NCBI RefSeq assembly: GCF_004027225.2
Contig: NC_044278.2
Coordinates: 62,012,243 to 62,076,242, forward strand
Direction: 5' to 3'
DNA: 64,000 nucleotides
Source: Strigops habroptila
Taxonomy: Eukaryota; Chordata; Aves; Psittaciformes; Psittacidae
Shown: in pieces, positions 37,000 through 50,266 of the stretch
Layout: every line of letters starts with the position of its first letter
Numbering within the stretch: position 1 is the first letter of the stretch
Notes under the pieces: generated by a model
What the model was told of the DNA's origin: nothing
The model's input: the letters and a program-made list of their open reading frames with translations, nothing else
The model's database searches: none
Program-made: the position numbers and the translations under genes

Positions 37000-39900
37000 A
37001 TAATGCTTTACACACTACCATAAGTATGCAAAGGACTGTATAATGGGCTATATTTGCCAAACCTTGTATCGAACAATATGCCTCAATAACGCTCTGAGCA
37101 AACCACAGTGGGAGGCGTCATCTTTTGCACTGCAATAACTTGTTTCAAACATATATTCAAACATTTTTTTTTCATCGATAAGTATGCACTTTTCAAAAGC
37201 CACAGCAAATGTGTTCATAGTGAAACAGTTCTAGTTTTTAACAGCCTTTTCACCTTTCTTTATCTGCATGCCATGTGATTGCTAATCAATTACAGAAAGC
37301 TCAGACAGACTTCCAAAAGCCAACTATTTACCAGGCTGACCACTGGTTCTCACTCAGGGCCAGCTTGGCTTTCTTTCTTTGTAGGTAATATTTGGCAGGG
37401 AGATGCATGGGCAAACATGTTTTCTCAGGCCCACCCAAAAATGGAAAAGGTGCTTCTGCTCATTCAAGCATGGCCTGGCCTCCTCCAAAGCTGGGCTTGA
37501 GGCAGCACAGTTCATTTGATGTTTCTGTCCCCGTGGTATGGAGCACTCTGAAGCTGGGTCTGGCAGTCTGTTGAAGAACACTGCTTTTGGCTCATGCATT
37601 TTCATGGTAAGGTCTGTAGTTCCTAAGCAGAAGACTTGAATTACAACTTACAGCTGTCATGGGTCTTTTAAAATAGGTAGGGTAATGCACACTGTATAGA
37701 AGCACTGGGAAGTAAGGAGGAAACCTTTGGCTGACAGTACCAAAATTCACTAGCCGGAAAGGGTCTGTACAAGGATGTACCAGGGGATATTCCATTTTAG
37801 CACAAGACTGTTCACGCAGGTTGTTCTTATATAGCATCTCCTGTGGGTGCAGAACAGCAACACACCTGTCACAACTACCCAACACACAGAGCCAGCGCGC
37901 TCTTGAATCTGTATCTTGATTAACTTTTGCATTTCAGTAGTAACGTGCAATTGGATATAGGGGTTGTGATTTTTATTGTAGTTGCTGTGAAATGGCTCTT
38001 AAACAACAGAAGCAGATAAATTTAAAACCTTGATACATTCTAACTCCAAGCTGTAAGGCAAGTACTCTGATTTTCAGGCAAATGATGGAAGCAATTGAAA
38101 AGTGTGTCTTTTCAGCTGCTTCGGTTCTTACTATTTTCCTGTTAATGTAACAGGAAGATATGAGAAATGTCAGTAAACATAGAAAAAAGTTGAAATGCAT
38201 TTCTTCAAATATATGTAAAATCTAACTGGGCACATAATACAACTGTATTTTGCTCCTGAACAAATAGCAGTGCTTGTCCCTCATTTGCTTGGCAGTGTCT
38301 TGGCCTCAGTCTTTTAAATGCTACACGTGTAATGATCTGTTATGGACAGATCCAAAGGGCACTGTTTTCATTATGATTTCATTGATTTTGATGAAGCCCT
38401 GAAAATATAAGGAAAATGTAGCCTCTTACATTGATGGAAACATGGCCCAACTGCTTCTCAATTAAAGTTTGTGACAGAACGGAAGTGGCTTTAAACTTCC
38501 TCTGTGGTTGCCTATTCTCTCTTTACCCTTAGAAACTGTGGACCATATATGCATTCATTCTCAGCTGGGTTTTGGGTGGGTTTTTGTTGTTTCTGTGGTT
38601 TTTTGCTTTGTTTTGTGGTAAGGAAAGCAGAACTCAACAGTTTCAAAATTGGCTGTCTTTGTGTTGAGCTACCTAAGGTCCAGCAGGTCCTTTCTGATAG
38701 AAGATGGTGCTGCAAGACAGCAACAGCAGGTCCTACCCCTCCTTCTAATTTCACAGTCTAAATTTACAGCTACAACGGGGGATTCTTTAGAGTGGCATTT
38801 CACTGCTTAGTCAAAGCAGTCTTGTGAAGTAGCCTTAACAAGTTAGAGGACTGGACCTACTACCGCTACAAGATAAAGCAGATATTTATGAAACTTTTAT
38901 TGTGTGTACAGTTTTATGAAGTGACAGCCATGGGAATTTCCATGTTATGTGCAGAAAGACGTGCATGTAATTTCTTAATAGCAAAAGGTATTACCTGCTG
39001 AAAAAGAAATAAGTAGATAATGAACATCAGATGATTTTGAAAAAAATGCATTTTCCATTATACATCTACTTTCCAATGTATACATGCCTACATTCAGTTT
39101 TCACACAAAGCAAAGAGAATTGTGTTTTCTGCTGCATAAAAACAAGGTGGTTAATAACAAATACCAGGCTACTTTCCTAATATGGCAATCGTGGAGTGTG
39201 CCAAGCTTCTTTTCTGAGCTCTTAGCACCCTAAGGCTCGTGTAGGTTTCTGGGTTTGTTTTTTAGTCTCTTTTTTGTCTTGGTCTGATTTTTAAGAAAAC
39301 CTATTCATATAATATATAGGGCTGGAAGCTCTGTGGGTGGTATTGCTGCCAGGAATTTGAATCTTGGGTTACTTCCCCCTTGAGCTATGTTGCAAGGTTA
39401 GTGAGTTGCTGCCCTTTCCTCTCCCACTGTCTGCCAGAAGAGCTTGGGATGGCTCAGGAGCTGCCAGCTACAACAGCTGCTTGTGCTTACAGCCCAGTTA
39501 TGGAATAAGTCAAAGAAGATGCTTCTTCTCCCACTGCACACCTAATACAGATCATGTTTTTGCAGGTACTGTTGCTCATCGTGACCAGAAGTACCTTTTC
39601 CATGCCTTGCTTTTGCTGAGAACTTAGTATATATATAGTAAGAAAATATAAGAGGCTGGGTGTACATGTCCTAAAGCTTTAAAGGTTCTCTGTATGTGTG
39701 ACAAGGAAAGTAAGTCCTGGTTTTTGTTGACAGCTTTCCTGGTTATTTTAAAGTTATGGCAATTTCTCGCTTTATTTTATGAAGTGTTTTTCTCTGACTG
39801 ACTTTGAGCACATGCACAGACTGAACTGCCCGACTGGAGTCACTTGTGGGTGTGTGTGTTTGAGCATCAGGCCCAGTCTCCCTTCATTCACTGCCTGTCC

Positions 39901-42900
39901 CTGGATGGGCAATTGGAGGTGCTGAGAGAAGCCAATTTTTTTTGGTCAGTTCGGTATGTTCCATGATAGGATCCAATGCTGTGACTTTGACCCTGCAAGC
40001 ACACACCCTTATCATATAACTCACCAGCAAACCACCCGACTGGGTAGCTGAAGAGTCCATCTGTAGTCAAGGGGATAAAAAAAGCAACTGGAAAACCTGC
40101 TGGGGTGAGTGGGACCAGCTCGCTCTGTGCATGCAGCATACCTAGCTGCTTCCATCTAAGGGCTGCCTGCACTCAGGCAGGGTCTGGCTTCGTGCATACG
40201 TGTGCAGTGGAGCAAACTCTTCCCAGCGTGGCACGAGTGCTTGCTGCGGTGAGTGGTGCAAAGGGAAGGCGACGTGAGGGCTATGGCTCCCACCGCAGTA
40301 CAAAAGCAGATTTACCAGATGCTTCCTTTAGACTTGACCCTTTCTGGAATCTTTGAGTGGGAATTAAGTTTTGGCTGGGGAAAAAAAAGGTTGTTTCCCA
40401 CTTATTGTCTGAGAAATTGAGAGAAGGGAAAGGGGGTGGGAAGAGAGGAAGAGGAAGGGAAAACATTGCCATAATTATACAGAGTTTTATTTATCTATAC
40501 ATCTATCTACATACACAATTTAAAATCTTTTGGACAGTGTTTGGTAAGATCCAGGATTTCCTTGATCTACAGCAAAAAAGCCAAGTAGATTAGTGCTGAT
40601 AACTGATTTTCCTCAGTGGTTTTAATGTGGGAGGAGGGCACAAAGGGAGAGGACTGCTGGATGATTGACTGAGCTTCTGCGTTGAGGTCTGTTTGCTTGT
40701 GCACTAGTCCTTAGCTTTTTGAGGAAGGCTGGTCTTATGGCGTGGGTGCTATGGAGTGTGTACACAGAGAAAAGGCCAGGCCCTGTCCCCCACCTTTGCC
40801 TGAGGAGGGGAGCGCTTTCAGGGTAACCCCAGAAGGTCCTGTAGAAGGTAACTGGGTGCAGCCTGCTGCTGAAAAGCCTGTCTGTAGCCAGAGGCCAGCG
40901 TGTCCTGGGACAGAAGGCTGGGTGAATCAGCCCAGCAGGCCCATCCGCTCCAAGGTGAGCGTCTGCATTCAGCTATGTGTGCCCCTGGACGCAACCATCA
41001 CTGCAGCAATGGCTGCAGCAAAGATGGTACGTTTTCTGCTGTGTGCAGGCTGAGGCTGTTGCTGAGTCTTTGGCAGTGTTCTAATTTGTGAGTCTTTCCC
41101 TTGTCTGGCTTTATGAGAGCAAACCTCTGCCTACTTGTCAGCATGAGGCATATCTAAATTTGTGGCTGGAATGAGGGCAATTTGCCAGAGCAGAGAAAGC
41201 CCACATTGCTGGAAGAGAGGTGGTAGCCTCCTAAGAGCGGCACAGAGGAGAAAATTCAGAGGGGCGTGAAGCATAGCAACCTCCTAAGAACTGAAAAAGC
41301 ACAGTGAAGCAGTAAAGGTTTTTTGCTAAAAGCAGATGCCAAGAGAAGCATTGTTTTGTGTGTTTGTAGGTGGGTGCATGGTGGTGCATGTGTGTTATGG
41401 GAATGGGCTGTGTTTAGTATTGCTCACGTGAATGCTGAACACTGCAGTAGGATGTATGTGCCTCTGCCCAGTGAGTGGTGCACACCTCAGGCAGGCCTGG
41501 CCCTTTCACTGTGTAGGAGGCATGTGATAGCAGGTCTTGCTAATGTGCTGCTTAGTGTTTTAGATTCGTTACATTGCTTTCAGGGCTTCTATTAATTCTT
41601 ACTGTTATAAATATCTGATTGCTTTATAACGGCTAAAAGAAGTTAGTGGAGAAAATGAGGAATTAGTTATAATTTTATTAGGTCCTTGGATGTGTATTTT
41701 CTTTTTCTCTTTCTTTCTCTACTCCATCCCACAGACCTGGATAACCTTCAAAAATCACTTGTATCCCCATCTTCATTTTTGGCTCTCCTCCTTTAAAAGG
41801 TACCCAGAGAAAGGCACTGTTTTACTGAATGCAAGCACGATCTAAACATAAACCCTGGGCTGTTCTTCTAAACCTGTTGGGCACAGAGAAGTCAGCTGCT
41901 TAAGGGTATGGGTATGATTTTGGGGAGAAAAAAGGTCTGAAGCACTAATCTAGTTGTACCTGTCTCTCTTTGCCCACTGGCTTGGCAATACCTGCCAGCT
42001 GCAAAATTATACCAGTATAATTAGTCTCGTCATGGGCCAGACAGACATATAAAGCCATCACACTGACAAGTACTGCTAGTCTTACCTGTGCATCCTGCTA
42101 CTATTCAGCTGTTCCACACAAGCAAGAGAGGAAGGCGAGTCTTGCACTGCTGCCTTTGGATTCACCCTCTGGCTTACTTGGATTACTTACTCTAGTTTGC
42201 TGGCACAGAGGCAGCAAGTTACAAGGTTCTGGCGCTCTGAGGAATACCTCATCCAAGCCCTCTCCCTTCTTTTTTGAGTGAGAGCAGATGTCTTGGACAG
42301 GCAGGTTTTGTTCTCCTTGAGGGTTTTATGGGCCACCATGAAGCCAGAATGGTCAGTTTCTTCAAATGAGGCTCAAATTCAATGCTAGACTATCCTGGGT
42401 AGAGGAAGAGCTCCTTTGTGAGGATGGCACATGGGGAGCTGCAGTTGTGCCATTTCCAGTGGGCTGTCAAAAATGCATGTAACTACCCCCACGTGCAAGT
42501 TAAACTTTCCTAGTGCATTGGGTGCAAGAGGAATAAGCTTCTGTGTACAAGAAGCATATTTTGCTTTTTGACATTTCTGCTCGTTCAATGAGTGACCAGA
42601 CCTTCCATCTGTGGAACTTAGTTGAGATATCACAGCTATTTCCAGCAGGTGGCAGATGATAATCACACTAGCCGCCAAATCTGGGTACAAATGATGTGTT
42701 TTCCAGACTGTTTATTCAGATAGTGACTTAAATATACACATGATATAGTGGCTATAAATGTGTTTCCAGCAGCAATAAAATAAGATTGCATAATTGGAGC
42801 CGATTAGTAGTTACCCATGATAATATGTAATTAAATACTTGGGAATCAAGTGTGATATGATTTTTTTTTTTAAATTCAGCTTTGATTTTTTTTTTTTTTT

Positions 42901-43324
42901 TTTTTAATCTCTCAGATCAGAGAAATTGCTTCTATTCCAAAAAACCTCCAAATAACCATCTGGCTAATTGTGTTTCATGGTATAAGATTATCTTTGCTCA
43001 TGTACTGTGATGGGAGAGAGCTCCTCCATGCAGTCATGCCTGGATAATTAAAAATTAAAAAACCCTACATGCTTTAAAGAATTACATGCGAAAACTATCA
43101 TGCCAAATTGTGCACATTGCCTTTTCTAGGTAGCATCTCGCTGGCAGAGTTGCTCTTCCTAAGTGATACTACTGACAGAGGGAGGGTTTTTTCAGATTAG
43201 CAGTCCCTAGTAAGCACCAGAGTTAGTTCTTTTTGCTCTCAATAGTGGTTACTCATACGCATGAATAATGCCAGTAGGTTCAATGCGAGCTATTCACCAC
43301 GCAGAGAGAGGGTGGCATTTGCAA

Positions 43325-43395
43325 GCTGACCCGACAGCACTGGCTTCAATGGGATTTTTGAGCAAATGGAAGACCACAGGATCTGACCCATAGTA
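43325..43395. mobile_element. possible remnant of ancient amniote repeat
   Basis: CTGGCTTCAATGGGATTTTT, GAGCAAATGG and CAGGATCTGACCCA fit the same ATTGACTTCAATGGGA...GGATCAGGCCC pattern as the 30070 remnant. Confidence 0.35.
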
Positions 43396-43807
43396 AATGT
43401 GTGACTACATGGAAAAGTCTGTTCAGGGTTTATAGCTGCATGTGGGATAGCTATGTCACTCACAGCACTGGCTGTGGATGAATTATTCAAAGCTTCCCAA
43501 AGTCAATGTAAACTTTATAGCATCTGTCATACGCATCTTGCTTATAGCACAAAACTGGGACATATCTCAGAGGTAGAAAAATGTTTGTTTTATGGGTGGT
43601 TTTGGGTAAACGTTGGTAGCATCATCCTAGTCGCTTCCCTCTGGAGGACTGTACACCCCCATCTGGGGGTGGATATGAAGGAGAAGATGGGGTAAGAGCT
43701 CTCCTTGCAGTCCCATCAGAAGAGATACCATTGGTGCTGCTAAACTGAGGGGGGTTGCAGCTTTGCCTTAGAGCTGGAGAGTAAGGATGGAGTCCTGTGC
43801 TGTCAAA

Positions 43808-43850
43808 TTAATTCTCATACAGAATTAATGAGAATTATAATTAATGAGAA
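43808..43850. repeat. inverted repeat plus 12-bp direct repeat
   Basis: TAATTCTCAT (43809-43818) and ATGAGAATTA (43828-43837) are perfect 10-bp inverted arms. AATTAATGAGAA occurs twice in direct orientation (43823-43834 and 43839-43850). Confidence 0.9.
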
Positions 43851-46415
43851 CCCTGCAGACGAGCTGGTGACATAAAAGCAAAGAAGATACGAAGATGACT
43901 GTGGCTGCCTATATGCAGTAACTTGTGAAATATGGGTGTTCATATGCCTGCTTGCATAACCACATATTTATTGTAAACAGCAGTACCCAGTATTTAAAAA
44001 AAAGTAGAAAGTCCCACTGCTGCTCCATTTTTCTTTCTCAAGATTATTTGCTGTTTTCACTTAGTTACAGCAGTTCCACAGAAGGCTGATGTGGGAGAGA
44101 TGAGAATGGATGAATACTTATTAAACTGTAGTAAAATTCACCACATTTCATTCTTGTACATAATCACTGGCTTTGTTTTGGGTTTTGGGTTTTTTTTTTC
44201 CTCTGTAAGATCTTAATGCAGTTTTATTACATTATAATCTTTTATGGAAGGATAAAGGGATTTGTTCCTTAATAGGAAAACAAAGTTTATAGGCTCAAGT
44301 AAAGCAGATATGACCCAGAACACAATGCTTCTACAAGTTTAGCCAGAAGGTATTTCATGTTGGTAAACTTCATCGGAATCCTGAATGTTCTGTGCTTGCT
44401 GCTGAAATGACTTGGATTTTAACAAAGTTACATAATTTAGGAGGATACTAGACTGGCAGATTTTTAGAAGTGATGAACAAGAATTAAGAGAGCAAAGTGT
44501 TCTTTTTTATTTTTATTTTTTTTAATAAAGATTAAAAAAACATACAACATGAAAATTAATTGTATTGTCTCAGCTATTGTAACAACCAGTTCTCACTGGC
44601 CGCTTTTTCCTGTAATTAAAGCCATTTTTCTTTTCCCCATTCTGGCCTCTTCCTGGCCCAGTGATCCAGCAACAACCAGCAAAAATGTGAGATTTTGTGA
44701 AAAGGCAAGCAGTAAGAAAGTAGATATGCTTTTCTTCCTGTACTCGGGGGTCACAGTAGAGATCTTTGCTTTCTTTCAGTGTAGTAACTGCAGAGCAATT
44801 CCCAGTTTTCCTGCTTCTGATGCACAGATCTATTTTTATCCAGTCTGTGAGTGCACTGTACATGTATATATACTGGTACACACACAGAGTTCAGCAACAG
44901 CCATCTCAGTAGTGTCCACTCTTTCCCATGTTTCTCCTTCAATTAAACTTCAATTAAGTTTTTGTGAAATCTGTGCTTTCTTGTCACTGTTGCTGACATT
45001 TTGCTAATTAAAGCCTTCTTCTTGTCATCATTCTCTTCCTTTCCTTCTTTCATGTAATGTAATGGCCAAAGTGTTTTCCTGCCAGACTCATCATACAAGC
45101 AATTTCGTTACTGTTTCTTCATTCCTCTGTAGCTACATCAGATGCAAACTCTGAGCCCTTGGAGACACAAGGTAATCACAGACTCATTCTTCAATTTCCT
45201 ACTTACACAGAATATTTCTGCCATACTCTATGCATGGAGGCTGGGGAAAGAACTGCAGCCTCTTCCTGTTGGTTCTAGGACTTCAGGGCAGCCACCCCCC
45301 CCATTCCCTCACCTACCCCACCCCCCCTTTTTACTATCTTACTCTGAAAGGTATCACTGCATGAGCTGAATTTACCACTTAGTCAGGGCATAAGATTCAG
45401 AGGCACTGCTGAAGACATCTTTGCTTCTCCACTCACTTTGCCAGGGAAAAATGTTCATTGGGTCACCCTGGTCAGAGTAATGATACTATGTATCATCTCT
45501 ATATGGATAGTAGCTGCCTTTAGGCCTCGTATATGTATTATTATTTGAAACTACCTATGTCTTCCTAAAATTCAGTCACAGTATCTTGCCTAGTCATCAG
45601 ATCATAGTCTTGCTTTGTGTCACAGTGATATTTCCTTAGATTTGTCTTAACTATGTTGTTCCTTCACATAAATATAGGTAGCAGCTTCATGCTACCCAGG
45701 GGATAGTAGGTTCATGTTTTGTTAGTTTCTTGCATAATGCAAAAGGAGATTAGAAAGCTTCTTATATTCTGTTTCCTCCTGAGAGAAAGCTATCATGTAG
45801 ATCAAGAGAGGAAATTATTTCCTTGCTTGGCACAAATGAGTCACAGAAAATGACCTTCTTTGTAGTCTAATTTAGACCCAAGAATCCTCTGAAGAGCTGA
45901 TAATATAAACCCATATGGCTTGGATGAAGAAAGTCGAAAAAGATACTGTCATTAACAGACTCAGCCATATCTTAAAAAGCAGCATTTTACTTTGCCTAGA
46001 TTTTTTGATCAGACTGCTAGCAGCTGCAACCCTCATGTTGCCTGCACATGTTATCTGCAGTACACACACACACGTGATACGCTGCTGCTGAGGTTTAGTT
46101 TCAACAATGGAGATATTGAAAAAGCAATGCACAATTCTTTGGCTGTTTCTTATAATGCGTTTAACATCTTAAAATACATATTCATGTGAGTTTTGAAACA
46201 TTGCTTTCGTTTACACTGTTGGACTGCATGGCATGTAGATTTGGAGACAGATGTTTATTAGAGAGGAAGCAAAAAGCTTTTAGCCTTATGTCAAGAAAAC
46301 AAGAGACAACAGAAAATAAACTGGCGCACTGATACATGAAAGCGCTGTCAAAGAGCTTCAGCAGAGAAGGGCTGGTGGGAAACCAGCAGAGTAGCTGGGA
46401 AGCACAGCAAGCTGC

Positions 46416-46483
46416 AAGTAACTATTTGCAGATTCTCAAAAGTAACTATTTGCAGATCTGCAAACTACTTGCAGATTCTCATG
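46416..46483. repeat. three-unit tandem repeat (about 22-24 bp)
   Basis: AAGTAACTATTTGCAGAT appears exactly at 46416 and 46440, followed by a diverged unit AAACTACTTGCAGATTCTCA at 46462. The first and third units share GCAGATTCTCA. Confidence 0.88.
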
Positions 46484-46560
46484 TGAGGAAGATTGATTTA
46501 TTCCATGGCAAAGAGTGTAAGAAGGTGCTGGCTTTTTTTTTTTTCCCTTGCTGTGAGGGT

Positions 46561-46675
46561 TTTGTTTAGGGTTTGGTTTTTTTTGTTGTTGTTGTTTTTT
46601 GGGGGTTTTGGGGGTTGATTTTTTTTTTTTTAAGTTTGTGTATGGTTTTGGTTTTTTGTTTTTTTTTTTTTTTTC
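46561..46675 (+). repeat. T/G-rich low-complexity tract
   Basis: About 115 nt of T runs broken by G and TTG units, including two G5 runs (GGGGGTTTTGGGGG). Low-complexity sequence; not coding. Confidence 0.85.
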
Positions 46676-48150
46676 CTATTTTGGTGTTTTGTTCTTGACG
46701 TTGGCCTGTTCTGATTGTTGCTAATCTCAATTCCGTAGGTATCTTGGTAGTTTCTTTTATGCTTAAGTGCAGAAGCTGGTGATACTTCAGCACATTTTAA
46801 AGGAAAGGCTGGGTTTATGGTTGAATTTTGCCACAGCCTTCCTGGACGTATCCATGCTCTTGGTAAAGCTAGGCAATCCTGAAAAACAGTCTAGAAGTGT
46901 GATGGTGTGTAAGCATGTACTCCTAATGCTGCCGAGCATACCAGCGTGCCCCAGTCACACCTTTGGACTGGGAAGCGTTCTGCTCAGGTTGCTTATGATC
47001 CTGGGCAAAGGATTTCAGAGCATCACAGCTTATGGGCCTCTTGTTTTTTGTAATACACAAGTGGGAATCATGACAGTGTACTTTTTTTCAACCAACAAAT
47101 GTGGTACACCACACACCCTCGTGAGCACCAGTGCTAGCACAGGGAGAGGCTGCAAGCAACACCTGAGGTTAGGATGTGGGGGACAACCATCACCTTAGAT
47201 AACAGGATGCATTTATGCTGGTTCGAATAAAACTAGATTTAAGAGTGGTGGGCTCTGACTGTAAACTGGGGTGCACAAAAAGGGATGGGGAATTCATGTA
47301 TAGCCTCATTTTGTGAACATACAACAACTGGGTTATAGGTAGATACCTTGTTTTGTTTCATGGGCATAAAGGAAATAGAAGTGCCGTGACTGTGAAAAAA
47401 ACATGACTGCAGATTGGGAAGGACAGTCTGTGCATCTGCTGAGAGTAACTCTTACAGCTGCAAATGCTGGGGAGAGAATTGATGATAAATTGATTTTGTT
47501 GTTTAATGAATATGTTGGGGTCAACTTTCTGCAGATGAGAAAAGCTTCAGAGGGGGAAACGAGGTCAACTGAAGTCTTTATGTACCAAAGGCAAACACAG
47601 AAAACAGAGAGAAGTACAATATTTTATCTATGATGTCTATATTTAGAGCTCAGAAGCAGGTTTCTCCCTGTTGCTGTTGGGGGAGATTTATCAGTTCCCA
47701 GCATCAGTGTGCAGAAGTTTCTTTGGTTACTGAATCACAAGTAAAAAGATAACATGACTTTAAAGAGATTTGTGAGCTCGTTTGGGGTCAACTTATAGGG
47801 ATCCCAACAATAGCATCCATTTTCCTTTGCTTATAGCTATTGTTTCTGCCTGTGTACAGCATTGTGTATAACAGTTGTTTGCCATTCTTCTTCAGCAAGA
47901 TGACTCAGTGGGCCTGTATTTATTTTGTGCAAGTATGTTCAAGGTGTGTCCTGTGCGGCGAAGGAGCAAAAGCAACAGCTGTTGTATATTCCTTTCTTAT
48001 CTGTGAGCAGGTACAGAGTTTTAAAACAGACCTGTACAACATGCATACTCCAAACCTGCTTGTTTGTCACATCCACTATCTGAGAGGCAAACCTAGGTTG
48101 GCCAGTCTGAGTCAATGTCCCTCCTAAAATGTGAGCTCTTTGGTCAGCAT

Positions 48151-48181
48151 TCTTGTAACTTCTGTCCAAGAAGTTACAAGA
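48151..48181. repeat. perfect stem-loop sequence, 12-bp arms, 7-nt loop
   Basis: Arms TCTTGTAACTTC (48151-48162) and GAAGTTACAAGA (48170-48181) flank TGTCCAA. Confidence 0.93.
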
Positions 48182-49976
48182 CAACTTGTGTTGTCTCTTG
48201 TCCAGCTGGAAGGTGAGACAAAAATAGCAGAGTCAGAAGTATTGTGACAGGTGAAATTTGGGCTACGGTGAAAAAAATGCTAAAGGTTATTAGGACAGGG
48301 AGCACTAAAGATATCACAGGGGATGCAAAGGACCAGCGGGCAGAGGGGCCGAAGTATTGCAGTGAGCTGGGAGCGTTCTGGAGAAGAGATGACACATGCT
48401 AGGTGGAATGGGGATAATGCAATGAGGTTATGGAGGACACTGGGCATATTGTAGTGAGGAGGAGGGAATTATGGCATGGATGCTGGTAAATGGAAGCCTG
48501 AGCTTTACAAAATCCCTTCAGAGTCTTGTGCTATAGAAGTATTTTTATCAAATTATATATGTCACTTGGCTATGCAGACAAGGAGAACACAGTAATGCAG
48601 CTCCTTAGGATAACTCACTGCTTCCTTTTTTGGCTGTAAGCTTGCCAGTTTCCTTCAGAGTTAGGCCCATACCTGTGTTGGAAAACCCAGATGCCGCAGG
48701 CTTTCCTGACTTCCCAAGTGGCTCCTTCCCGAGTGTTCATTTGCTCTTATATATTTCAATGTCTCACATTTTTCCTTCAATAAAGGGAATTCGTTTTGTG
48801 TTGTACCTGCCATGATTCAAGCAATGATGGACTGCCCAGCTGTATTCTTTTGGCTAGCCTGGACAACTTCTTGCCTACAGATTTCATGCTGCATTTGACT
48901 TAGTATTTGCCTTGTGATTTCTTGCTGTCCTTTAGTACTAGCTTCTTAATATATGTATAGATTGTTCTTAGTCTGTTTGCCTCTCACTTCAGAAATTATA
49001 GCTGAGGTGGGAAAGCAGTGGATTGTAAGGGTTTTTTTTTTCCTCTTTTTTTGATTTTTTTTTTGTTTTAATTTTTATTTTCTTTCTGGCTGCAGGCTTG
49101 AGAAGGGGCATTTTGTTGTGCTTCTTGGCCATGCCGAACTGTGACGTGCCTGGGCTCTTCTGCATAGGGATGTGCTAAGCCCCCTCAGGTGGGTTATGAC
49201 CGTCTGCACCAAAGGCGATTTGGTTTTTTGCTTTATGAAGTGATCTGTAGGCTCCTATTGAACTTTGTGCTCTGCTTTTGCCAGACCTTCAGGGAAGGAG
49301 TATTTCAATTACTGACTTTACAAGGCCCAAAGCTTGGCGCTGAATGCTGACACAAGCCCTTTTTCTTGCTGTTTAACGTGTAATCATGCAAGAGTGAAAT
49401 CTGAATTCCCTGCTCTTCCCATGCCATCAGGTAGAGCGAGCTTTGCCGCTGATCTAATGGAGCCGGGAGACAGACTGGCCTGCTCCCAACGCCCAGACAG
49501 GTTTGCTTATTTAACACAGGACTTCTTTTCCCCACTAATGAATGGGTTTCATCCTGGGGCATCGCAAGTGCCCTTTCTTTATGGGTCTGTGGGAAAGAGG
49601 ACTTGCACATCCCTCCCGCCCTTTCGCCATGACGCGCAGGCCCCGCGGCCGGGCCCGCCGGCTGCTCCCCGTCGGTGGGTCGGTCCGGCGCTGCAGACGG
49701 GCCGCAGCGTCAGTCAGTCCCGCCGCTGCCCCTCGGCGGTCCCGGCGGGGTCGGGGGCTGCCGCGGCCGGAACGGACGGGGCCGCCTCTCACAGCCTCCG
49801 CCTTCCCCTCCCGGCGGCGGGACGGGGCCGGCCCGCGGGGGGGGGGGGGGGGGAGTGGCCGCCCCGCGCGCGGCGCGCTCCAGCTGTTGCAAAGCACCGC
49901 AGCACCCCCTTCCCCCCCCCCCCGCTTCTCCCTGGCACCCCGCTCCCCCCTCCCACCACCCCTGGCAGGCAGCGGA

Positions 49977-50013
49977 CCAATGAGCGCCGCGGCCGGCTGC
50001 CCCGCTGGCCAAT
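49977..50013 (+). promoter_or_regulatory. RASA3: paired CCAAT boxes
   Basis: CCAATGAG occurs at 49977 and 50009, same orientation, 32 bp apart (about three helical turns), directly upstream of GC boxes. Tandem CCAAT boxes at about this spacing are typical of NF-Y-driven CpG-island promoters. Confidence 0.7.
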
Positions 50014-50266
50014 GAGGGGGCGGCGGCGGGGCGAGGGCGGGAGCTGGCAGCGTGACGGGGGAGAGCCGGGCGCTGTGCTCTGCTTCGCTCGGCTGCTCGG
50101 TCGCGGCAGCCCGGTCGCGGCGCGTTCCGAGCTCTCCGCCCGCCCATCGCAGCGGAGCAGCTCGTCTGTCTCCTCTTGCCCGGCCCGGCCTGTGCATCTC
50201 CGCGGCGGCGGGACTCGAGCGCTGGCGATCGCCAGGCGCGGCGGCGGCACCACCACCACTACCACC

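Larger units (their letters stand above)
37000..49600. other. intergenic upstream of RASA3, no gene seen
   Basis: About 12.6 kb with no recognised exon or interspersed repeat copy other than a possible old repeat near 43325-43395. It contains inverted repeats (43808-43850 and 48151-48181), a three-unit direct repeat (46416-46483) and T- or G/T-rich tracts (42863-42905, 46561-46675, 49030-49080). Open frames up to 152 codons (44549-45007) lack family resemblance. Confidence 0.5.

Noticed and set aside
40742..41053. GC-richer 103-codon frame with a GTGAGC donor-like site at 40954
   Set aside because: Considered as an exon of an unknown gene, but no matching acceptor-bounded partner or family similarity was found.
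44549..45007. 152-codon plus-strand open frame
   Set aside because: No domain or family resemblance; consistent with chance in about 45 kb of noncoding DNA.
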